Below are positions 1 to 4,849 of a stretch of 21,790 bases of DNA, piece by piece. How positions within the stretch are numbered: position 1 is the first letter of the stretch; the number at the start of each line of letters is the position of its first letter. The DNA comes from Ruminococcus sp. UBA4240 (GTDB lineage: Bacteria > Bacillota > Clostridia > Oscillospirales > Ruminococcaceae). The translations under genes and the position numbers were made by a program. The DNA is taken from assembly GCA_002395525.1 (NCBI GenBank), contig DGXE01000030.1:1-21790 (forward strand). The letters run 5' to 3'. The notes beneath the pieces were generated by a model. It was not told the DNA's origin. It worked only from the letters and a program-made list of their open reading frames with translations, and searched no databases.

Positions 1-411
1 GCCGGCGCTGCCAACATCGTTCCCAACTCCACCGGTGCTGCCAAGGCTATCGGTCTTGTTATCCCCGAGCTCAAGGGCAAGCTCATCGGCTCTGCTCAGA
101 GAGTTCCCGTTCCCACCGGTTCCACCACTATCCTTACCGCTGTTGTAAAGGGTGCTGACGTTACCGCTGAGGGCATCAACGCTGCTATGAAGGCTGCTTC
201 TTCCGAGAGCTTCGGCTACAACACCGATCCTATCGTTTCTTCCGACGTTATCGGCATGAGATACGGCTCTCTCTTCGATGCAACTCAGACTATGGTTTCC
301 AAGATCTCCGATGACTTATATCAGGTACAGGTAGTTTCCTGGTACGACAATGAGAACTCCTACACCTCCCAGATGGTAAGGACTATCAAGTACTTCGCTG
401 AGCTTGGCTAA
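1..411 (+). CDS. gap: Glyceraldehyde-3-phosphate dehydrogenase, C-terminal part (5' truncated by window edge)
   Basis: Only the last 136 codons are present; the frame is open from base 1 and ends in TAA. The protein catalyses the phosphorylating, NAD-dependent oxidation of glyceraldehyde 3-phosphate in cytosolic glycolysis. The segment NIVPNSTGAAKAIGLVIPEL near its start is the conserved catalytic-domain stretch after the active-site Cys (which lies outside the window). It is followed by QRVPVPTGS and the C-terminal VSWYDNENSY signature that contacts the cofactor site. Codon use is strongly biased (GCT, GTT, TCC, AAG), as expected of a highly expressed housekeeping gene. A rho-independent terminator follows within 25 bases, so it is probably the last gene of its transcript. 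The NENSY version of the C-terminal motif, in place of the NEWGY form, is the variant I associate with clostridial enzymes. Identity is very secure. Confidence 0.97.
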   Translation, partial: AGAANIVPNSTGAAKAIGLVIPELKGKLIGSAQRVPVPTGSTTILTAVVKGADVTAEGINAAMKAASSESFGYNTDPIVSSDVIGMRYGSLFDATQTMVSKISDDLYQVQVVSWYDNENSYTSQMVRTIKYFAELG

Positions 412-434
412 GTTTTACTCCACGCAAAACAAAG

Positions 435-463
435 AGCGGTTCCCACGGGAGCCGCTTTTTTTG
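435..463 (+). terminator. Rho-independent terminator of gap
   Basis: A 9-bp stem, AGCGGTTCC paired with GGAGCCGCT (one G-T pair), has a four-base loop and is followed by a run of seven T. It lies 24 bases after the gap stop codon. Confidence 0.9.
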
Positions 464-507
464 TTAGGTGATAGGGTCAAGGGTTCCCCTGGACATACTG
501 ACGTAAT

Positions 508-589
508 GCCAATGGCTTGCCCCCTCTGTTTCCACAAAAGCGGAGCCTTTGCAGGAACAGAGGACGGCAAGCCATTTCTTATTACTTAT
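508..589. repeat. Long hairpin repeat, copy 1 (left of the toxin-antitoxin operon)
   Basis: This is an ~80-bp element with perfect 11-bp terminal inverted repeats (AATGGCTTGCC at 511-521, GGCAAGCCATT at 565-575). An inner pair, CCTCTGTTTCC with GGAACAGAGG, has one bulged base. The loop holds AAAGCGGAGCCTTT, which can itself pair. A near-identical copy in the same orientation is at 1392-1470. On RNA of either strand it would form a long stem, so it may act as a bidirectional terminator or stability element between the convergent gap and lysC genes. It contains no gene and resembles small palindromic intergenic or MITE-like repeats, but I cannot assign a family. Confidence 0.85.
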
Positions 590-633
590 ACTAAGAGGGT
601 ATGGCATCATCCTCATTTCCCCATAATTCACCA

Positions 634-681
634 TTGACATTTTAGCTAAAATATTGTATACTAATGTTAGCTATATGGAGG
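634..681 (+). promoter_or_regulatory. Promoter, operator repeats and RBS of the toxin-antitoxin operon
   Basis: A TTGACA -35 box (634-639) and a TATACT -10 box (657-662) are separated by 17 bases. TTAGCTA occurs twice, at 642-648 inside the palindrome TTTAGCTAAA and again at 667-673, on either side of the -10 box. This fits a two-site operator for autorepression by a Phd/YefM antitoxin, which is the known habit of the family. The ribosome binding site GGAGG (677-681) lies 7 bases before the ATG at 689. Confidence 0.85.
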
Positions 682-688
682 TGTTTTT

Positions 689-922
689 ATGGTCACTGCA
701 ACAGCAACGGATATACAGAATAATTTTGGTCATTATCTGCAAGCCGTCCAGCAGGGTGATGAAATCATTATTCTAAAGAACGGAAAGGAGGTCGCAAGAC
801 TTGTTTCCCGTGAATCAAGCGTATCCTTTCTTACCGATTCACTGACGGGTGTTCTGAAAAACGATTATGACGAAAAGGCTATGCGTGCAGAAAGGATAGA
901 GGCGCATGAAGATCTTGATTGA
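689..922 (+). CDS. Antitoxin, Phd/YefM family
   Basis: This is a 77-residue protein. Its N-terminal half (TATDIQNNFGHYLQAVQQGDEI, split here as TATDIQNNFGHYL then QAVQQGDEI) and the following ILKNGKEVARLVS match the Phd/YefM DNA-binding fold, in which short N-terminal strands and helices bind the operator as a dimer. The acidic, charged C-terminus would be the disordered part that wraps the toxin. The start is fixed by GGAGG 7 bases upstream and by a near-consensus promoter with paired TTAGCTA sites. The gene overlaps the toxin gene by 17 bases, the usual arrangement for coupled synthesis. Family known: autorepressor and toxin neutraliser. Inferred: pairing with the PIN toxin downstream, because Phd-type antitoxins often pair with Doc or RelE but also with PIN toxins. 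Confidence 0.92.
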   Translation: MVTATATDIQNNFGHYLQAVQQGDEIIILKNGKEVARLVSRESSVSFLTDSLTGVLKNDYDEKAMRAERIEAHEDLD

Positions 923-1313
923 TACCAACGTCATCCTCGATGTGCTCTGTAACCGTCTGGAATTTCTCGAGGCCTCGTCAAGGGTCTGGAAATACTGCGA
1001 AGTAGGTCAGATCGAAGGATATATTTCCGCACTGTCTGTGCCGAATATCGTTTATATTCTCCGCAAGGAGCTGACCCCGCTGAAAACGGTGCAGATCATT
1101 CAGCAGATCACAATGATCTTCAAGGTGATCGACCTTAGAGCAGCTGACCTGAAAGCGGCCGCCAAACTGCTCACATCTGATTACGAAGATGCCTTGCAGA
1201 TGTGTCAGGCAGGCAGGATCGGTGCAGAATACATCGTTACAAGGAATATCCGTGATTTTAAGGACAGCAAGGTACCTGCCCTTAAACCGTCGGAGCTGCT
1301 TGAAAGGATCTGA
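906..1313 (+). CDS. PIN-domain ribonuclease toxin (VapC-like)
   Basis: This 135-residue protein has the PIN-domain layout. It has an N-terminal hydrophobic strand ending in the metal-binding Asp6 (ILIDTNVILD), a central helical part, an acidic cluster DYEDAL around residues 92-97, and the C-terminal strand YIVTRNIRDF with Asn114 and Asp117. PIN toxins are Mg-dependent RNases that usually cut tRNA or rRNA; the target here cannot be read from sequence. The start overlaps the antitoxin stop by 17 bases, with purine-rich AAGGATAGAGG just upstream, so translation is coupled. A terminator follows closely and ends the two-gene operon. An overlapping minus-strand reading frame (978-1418) has no support. 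The cassette sits between two direct hairpin repeats. Confidence 0.92.
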   Translation: MKILIDTNVILDVLCNRLEFLEASSRVWKYCEVGQIEGYISALSVPNIVYILRKELTPLKTVQIIQQITMIFKVIDLRAADLKAAAKLLTSDYEDALQMCQAGRIGAEYIVTRNIRDFKDSKVPALKPSELLERI

Positions 1314-1317
1314 CCGT

Positions 1318-1348
1318 AAAGCTGTCGGCTGTTGCTGGCAGCTTTTTA
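1318..1348 (+). terminator. Terminator of the toxin-antitoxin operon
   Basis: AAAGCTG (1318-1324) pairs with CAGCTTT (1339-1345), followed by more T. It begins 5 bases after the toxin stop codon. The loop is fairly large (14 bases), so strength is uncertain. Confidence 0.7.
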
Positions 1349-1391
1349 CTATGCAGCCAGAGTCTTGTGCTGTTGGATAGACAAGCATAAA

Positions 1392-1470
1392 GCCAATGGC
1401 TTGCCCCCTCTGTTCCACAAAAGCGGAGCCTTTGCAGGAAAGAGGTCAGCAAGCCATTTCTGTTACTTAT
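1392..1470. repeat. Long hairpin repeat, copy 2 (right of the toxin-antitoxin operon)
   Basis: This is the same element as at 508-589, in the same orientation, with a few differences (one T fewer in the left arm, one C fewer in the right arm, AC versus TC near the right arm). It keeps the outer AATGGCTTGC arm and the loop AAAGCGGAGCCTTTGC. It lies at the 3' end of lysC, which reads toward it, so it may also terminate lysC transcripts. Confidence 0.85.
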
Positions 1471-1485
1471 TACCTATTACTTATT
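1469..1485. repeat. AT-rich repeat ATTACCTATTACTTATT, copy 1
   Basis: The same 17 bases occur exactly at 7920-7936. Both copies lie at the 3' end of a minus-strand gene (lysC here, the U32-type gene there). They look like part of a degenerate intergenic repeat; no function is evident. Confidence 0.55.
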
Positions 1486-1493
1486 ACCTATCC

Positions 1494-2816
1494 TCAGCAC
1501 CTTGTAAGTACGAAAATATCATAGATCGCACGCACTGCCTGCTCGAAGTCGCATTCGTCAACGCCGATGATGACATTGAGCTCAGATGAGCCCTGGTCTA
1601 TCATGCGCACATTTATGCGGGCATGGGCAAGGGCAGAGAATATGCGCCCTGCGGTGCCCCTTGTCTTGCGCATACCACGGCCTACCACAGCAATAAGGGC
1701 AATGCTGTTGTCGATCTCGATCTTGTCGGGATGACAGCGGAAGGTTATCTCGTCGATGACCGCCTTCTCCTTGCCGATAAGGCTCTCGGAGGATACGATG
1801 ACGCTCATGGTGTCTATGCCGGAGGGCATATGCTCAAATGCCACGTTGTTCTTTTCAAGGGCACGGAGAACGTTGCGGCCGAAGCCTATCTCGGCATTCA
1901 TCATGTCCTTTTCTATCTGTATTACGGAAAAGCCCTTCTTCCCCGCTATGCCTGTGATGGTGTAGGGGCTGGTCTCGGCAGTCTCGGACACGATGAAGGT
2001 GCCTCTGTCACCGGGGGCGTTGGTGTTCCTGATGTTTATGGGGATACCTGCACGGCGCACAGGGAAGATAGCGTCCTCGTGCAGCACCGTAGCGCCCATG
2101 TAGGCAAGCTCCCTCAGCTCCTTGTAGGTGATGGTGGTTATGGGGAGGGGGTTGTCGATTATCTTGGGGTTTGCAATGAGGAAGCCGGACACATCCGTCC
2201 AGTTCTCGTATACAGCCGCATTCACCGCATTGGCAACGATGGAGCCTGTAACATCCGAGCCGCCACGGGAGAAGGTCTTGATGGTATCGTTGGGCATGGA
2301 GCCGTAGAATCCGGGGATAACGGCGTGCTCCGAGGCTGCAAGCCTTTCGCCAAGAAGGGCACGGGTGGTATCCAGGTCAAAGGCGCCCTGCTCGTCGAAC
2401 TTGATGTACTGTGCGGGATCCACAAAGTCAAATCCCAGAAACTCCGCCAGGATAAGGGAACCCAGGTATTCACCCCTTGATGCGGCGTAGTCACGGCCTG
2501 CACGGTGGGCAAAAGCGTTCTTGATGGCGGCAAATTCCTTGTCCAGGGATATGGAAAGCCCCAGATCCCTGATGATGCCGTTGAAACGCTCCTCTATGGC
2601 TGAAAAGGAAAGGCTGAAATCCTCCCCCTTGACGGCTATGGCATAGCAGCCGTAGAGCATATCCGTCACCTTTGTATCATCGGAGTAGCGCTTGCCGGGG
2701 GCGCTTGCAACCACGAACCGCCTTGCAGGGTCTGCAAGGATGATATCCTTAACCTTGCGGTACTGCCCTGCATCCGCAAGGGAGCTTCCGCCGAACTTGA
2801 CTACTTTTGTTTCCAT
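1494..2816 (-). CDS. lysC: Aspartate kinase
   Basis: This 440-residue enzyme phosphorylates L-aspartate in the first step of the lysine, threonine, methionine and diaminopimelate pathway, in the cytosol. The kinase domain starts with KFGGSS at residues 7-12. It has SRGEYLGS near 113-120 and the substrate/nucleotide motif FSRGGSDVTGS near 182-192. Two C-terminal ACT domains follow (about 286-345 and 372-437), so feedback inhibition by lysine or threonine is likely; which effector cannot be told. The length fits the monofunctional clostridial form. GGAG lies 8 bases before the ATG. It has its own likely promoter and a structured leader at 2882-2969, and it converges with the toxin-antitoxin operon, separated by a hairpin repeat. 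Confidence 0.96.
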   Translation of the reverse strand: METKVVKFGGSSLADAGQYRKVKDIILADPARRFVVASAPGKRYSDDTKVTDMLYGCYAIAVKGEDFSLSFSAIEERFNGIIRDLGLSISLDKEFAAIKNAFAHRAGRDYAASRGEYLGSLILAEFLGFDFVDPAQYIKFDEQGAFDLDTTRALLGERLAASEHAVIPGFYGSMPNDTIKTFSRGGSDVTGSIVANAVNAAVYENWTDVSGFLIANPKIIDNPLPITTITYKELRELAYMGATVLHEDAIFPVRRAGIPINIRNTNAPGDRGTFIVSETAETSPYTITGIAGKKGFSVIQIEKDMMNAEIGFGRNVLRALEKNNVAFEHMPSGIDTMSVIVSSESLIGKEKAVIDEITFRCHPDKIEIDNSIALIAVVGRGMRKTRGTAGRIFSALAHARINVRMIDQGSSELNVIIGVDECDFEQAVRAIYDIFVLTRC

Positions 2817-2881
2817 TATAACAACTCCATACTCAAAAACCGTGCCGAAACGGGAGACGGCTTATTGTTTCGTGTGTTTGC

Positions 2882-2933
2882 GCCGCAAATGCAAAAAGGC
2901 AAGCAGACACTTGCCTTCCTTGCAAAAAGCGGC
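2882..2933 (-). promoter_or_regulatory. Terminator-like hairpin in the lysC leader
   Basis: Read on the minus strand, an 8-bp perfect stem AAGGCAAG/CTTGCCTT (2896-2903 with 2910-2917) runs straight into a short U run (CCTTTTTGC). It is enclosed by an outer GCCGC/GCGGC stem (2882-2886, 2929-2933). The upstream GCAAGG could pair with the CTTGCC arm instead, an arrangement compatible with attenuation. It could equally be a terminator for the upstream gene at 3105-3479. I see no lysine riboswitch consensus. Confidence 0.5.
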
Positions 2934-2940
2934 AATATAT

Positions 2941-2969
2941 ATAATATCTCATTTGGCTCCAAATTTCAA
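2941..2969 (-). promoter_or_regulatory. Predicted promoter for lysC
   Basis: On the minus strand, TTGAAA (2964-2969) and TATTAT (2941-2946) are separated by exactly 17 bases. Transcription would start near 2934, at the edge of the leader hairpin, giving a leader of roughly 120 bases. Confidence 0.55.
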
Positions 2970-3026
2970 TACACATTCAAGACAAAAAAAGGGGCTTTTG
3001 AAAGTGTACGTTTGTGGAATACGATT

Positions 3027-3043
3027 GTATCTCACACAGATAC
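3027..3043. other. Small inverted repeat in the lysC upstream region
   Basis: GTATCT and AGATAC form a 6-bp stem with a five-base loop. It has no T run. The rest of 2817-3104, about 290 bases, holds the promoter, the leader hairpin and one copy of an intergenic repeat, with no gene. Confidence 0.4.
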
Positions 3044-3076
3044 AGCCATAAGAGGTCAGAAAACAGCTGCGACTAT

Positions 3077-3101
3077 GCAGGCTGTTGTTCTCTCTGCTTG
3101 C
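3077..3101. repeat. Intergenic repeat R2, short copy A
   Basis: CAGGCTGTTGTTCTCTCTGCTT (split: CAGGCTGTTGT, TCTCTCTGCTT) matches the R2 core at 3533-3554 with one difference and a related stretch at 4804-4825. It lies just past the stop codon of the minus-strand gene at 3105-3479. GACT and GCAG before it can pair with CTGC and AGTC after it. Confidence 0.6.
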
Positions 3102-3104
3102 AGT

Positions 3105-3479
3105 CTATCCTCTGAATGCTGTCAGCACAAGGGCTGCGCCCAGTGCTGCCCGTATCAGCGCCTGTATCAGCAGATGTGAGGGGGAAATGAGGAACCTCTT
3201 CCCCTCCAGATAGCGCACCACTATCACATCCCCCGGCTCCGGGGCATTGCGGAGGAAGAAGCTGTACCTCTCCTCCGACTCCAGAACGTTGTCCGGCTCC
3301 TCCGCAAATGCGCCGTCTATGCGGAAATACGGTGCCTTCCTGTGGCGGCGGTGGGTATGCCGTGACAGCACCCTCAGCTCACGGAAGGCGCTCCTTGTAT
3401 ACCTTATGTACTTTACTATGCTCATTACGGCAGTCACAAATGCCAGTGCCGCCACTGTCAGAAGCAGATATGTCTTCAT
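3105..3479 (-). CDS. Small two-TM membrane protein, unknown function
   Basis: This 124-residue protein has an N-terminal membrane segment (about residues 4-22, LLLTVAALAFVTAVMSIV), a basic stretch RHTHRRHRK near 40-48, a soluble middle part, and a second hydrophobic segment near the C-terminus (about 101-121). The middle (SFFLRNAPEPGDVIVVRYL) loosely recalls DUF3592-type proteins, which are two-TM proteins with a small beta domain, but I would not name it on this basis. AAGGA lies 4 bases before the ATG, which is short. It lies downstream of the HipA-like gene, with repeats R1 and R2 immediately upstream. R1 (an exact copy of the last 15 coding bases of htrA) carries the AAGGA. The frame is clean and codon use matches neighbours, so it is probably a real gene. 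Confidence 0.72.
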   Translation of the reverse strand: MKTYLLLTVAALAFVTAVMSIVKYIRYTRSAFRELRVLSRHTHRRHRKAPYFRIDGAFAEEPDNVLESEERYSFFLRNAPEPGDVIVVRYLEGKRFLISPSHLLIQALIRAALGAALVLTAFRG

Positions 3480-3482
3480 TTG

Positions 3483-3497
3483 GTCCTTAAACTCCGC
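3483..3497. repeat. 15-bp direct repeat R1, left copy
   Basis: GTCCTTAAACTCCGC is identical to 4853-4867, the last five sense codons of htrA. The two copies are the outermost repeats around the HipA-like gene. A chance 15-base match somewhere in a window this size is not negligible; the placement is what makes it notable. Confidence 0.6.
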
Positions 3498-3498
3498 T

Positions 3499-3553
3499 GT
3501 CAGATGTTAAGAAGCCGGATGTGACGGAGATACAGGCTGTTGTCCTCTCTGCT
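3499..3553. repeat. Direct repeat R2, left copy (3' side of the HipA-like gene)
   Basis: About 55 bp closely matching 4771-4825. Shared blocks are CAGATGTT, then GATGTGACGGAGATACA, then GGCTGTTGTCCTCTCTGCT. It lies between the HipA-like stop codon and the next gene and abuts R1 with one base between. Confidence 0.75.
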
Positions 3554-3565
3554 TATCCGGCTTCT
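3510..3565. terminator. Inverted repeat enclosing R2, possible terminator
   Basis: AGAAGCCGGAT (3510-3520) and ATCCGGCTTCT (3555-3565) are a perfect 11-bp inverted repeat with a 34-base loop that holds the R2 core. It follows the HipA-like gene by 11 bases. The minus-strand side lacks a T run, while the plus-strand side has GCTTTTTC, so it is not a classic terminator for the minus-strand gene. Confidence 0.55.
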
Positions 3566-3575
3566 GCTTTTTCAC

Positions 3576-4742
3576 TTACGATATGGCAGTAATGATCTCG
3601 GACAGCCTGTTGATGCGCTTTCTCACCTGTAAGGTGATCATCTCGGCTCTGCCGCTGTCAATATACTTTCGGGCTTTTTCATCATCAAATATGCTGAATA
3701 TATCATCTTCAATACCGTCAAGCGCAGACAGATCAAGCCAGCCAAAGGATGTTACAAGGCTCAACTGTTCCCCGTGAGTTTTTTTGAAGGGCTTGCATAT
3801 CAGGTCTGCTGTCGGAATCTGTGATGTCAGCCTGTCGTGCCAGAGTGAAGTACCATTGTCAAATATGGGAGCGGCTCCTATCCACTCAAGCGTTTCGGGA
3901 TCACGCAGCAGTCCGAAATTACCGTAATGCCTGTCTTCGTTTGCAATAATATAATCAAAAACTATCATTCTGTCAAGCATGGGTACTATGTCGATACCAA
4001 AGCTCTTGCAGATGTTCACAAGGTGAAGATAGCCGTTTTCGTCATTAGCCTTCGGTCTTATCTGCATAACTCTTGCCGCACTGATAAGCTCTGAAGTCTT
4101 TGTTACAAAGTCATTGCATACACTGTACGGCTTATCATCCATCCATGCAAGAGTATAGGGTATATGCTCAATACCAAGTCTTTCAAGAATAAGGGAAGCT
4201 ATGACCTCATTGAATGGCTCCTGCCTGAAGGGTGAGGTGCCGGATTTCATAAGGCATCGCTTACCGTCAGCGATCTTCCAGCGCTTCTGCAGATTGCCGT
4301 CTGATGTGATATCAGGTGAGGAATAGTTGAAGTTTACACTCTTAACAGACGAGCCAAAAAGGACATCTCCCATATCAGCGGAAAAATCGTTGTCAAAAAA
4401 GTTCACGCTCTCCCATGTCATATCGGAGCCGGAAGGCTCTACCCAGTAATGATCCGAAAGGCTCAGACCAAGGCATTTTGTAAGCAGCATCTCAGTATTA
4501 TATATCCCGAGTGCTTCAAGGGCATCGCTGATACCTGCCCTGCTTGCCGGGATAGAACGTCCCGTCCACCATTTGTTGAGCACTGCCTTATCAACGATCT
4601 CTCTGTGCTGCATGATGTGAACAGTACCAAGGGGAAGGTGCTCCTTCGCATAGACATCACCTATGCGGGAAATCACGCCTGTGTCTTCATCTATGCCGAT
4701 ATCCGCAACACATATGTTTTTGTGCATAAGCGTGTAGTCCAT
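3576..4742 (-). CDS. HipA-like serine/threonine kinase domain protein, stand-alone
   Basis: This 388-residue protein has the C-terminal HipA-type kinase core. It has a candidate ATP-binding lysine in KRCLMKSG (Lys166), the catalytic loop IIANEDRHYGNFG with Asp270 and Asn275, and the metal-binding Asp295 in PIFDNGTSLW. The N-terminal ~150 residues are not typical of E. coli HipA. HipA kinases phosphorylate proteins such as glutamyl-tRNA synthetase and are usually paired with a HipB DNA-binding antitoxin. No HipB-like gene is adjacent, so it may be an orphan kinase of the wider HipA-like class common in Firmicutes. GGGGGGAAGAT precedes the ATG. The gene is bracketed by direct repeats R2 (inner) and R1 (outer), suggesting it arrived as a cassette. 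Fold is confident; toxin activity is not shown. Confidence 0.85.
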   Translation of the reverse strand: MDYTLMHKNICVADIGIDEDTGVISRIGDVYAKEHLPLGTVHIMQHREIVDKAVLNKWWTGRSIPASRAGISDALEALGIYNTEMLLTKCLGLSLSDHYWVEPSGSDMTWESVNFFDNDFSADMGDVLFGSSVKSVNFNYSSPDITSDGNLQKRWKIADGKRCLMKSGTSPFRQEPFNEVIASLILERLGIEHIPYTLAWMDDKPYSVCNDFVTKTSELISAARVMQIRPKANDENGYLHLVNICKSFGIDIVPMLDRMIVFDYIIANEDRHYGNFGLLRDPETLEWIGAAPIFDNGTSLWHDRLTSQIPTADLICKPFKKTHGEQLSLVTSFGWLDLSALDGIEDDIFSIFDDEKARKYIDSGRAEMITLQVRKRINRLSEIITAIS

Positions 4743-4770
4743 ATCTTCCCCCCGGTTTATTCATCAATGT

Positions 4771-4825
4771 GACAGATGTTTGAGATCAGATGTGACGGAG
4801 ATACAAGGCTGTTGTCCTCTCTGCT
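4771..4825. repeat. Direct repeat R2, right copy (5' side of the HipA-like gene)
   Basis: This is the partner of 3499-3553 with one extra A in ATACAAGG and differences around 4781-4788. It lies between htrA and the HipA-like gene. GATCAG (4784-4789) and CTGATC (4846-4851) partly enclose the core. Confidence 0.75.
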
Positions 4826-4849
4826 GTCCGCCTGACCTCTAACTGCTGA

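Noticed and set aside
978..1418. A 146-codon minus-strand frame opposite the PIN toxin
   Set aside because: It overlaps the well-supported PIN gene, its terminator and the hairpin repeat.
1623..2480. A 285-codon open frame on the plus strand opposite lysC
   Set aside because: lysC has full aspartate kinase motifs; this frame has none and no ribosome binding site.
2817..3104. Lysine riboswitch upstream of lysC
   Set aside because: The leader has simple nested stems and is too short and too unlike the five-helix lysine aptamer.
3576..4742. Classic HipBA toxin-antitoxin pair
   Set aside because: No HipB-like helix-turn-helix gene is next to it; neighbours are htrA and a membrane protein.
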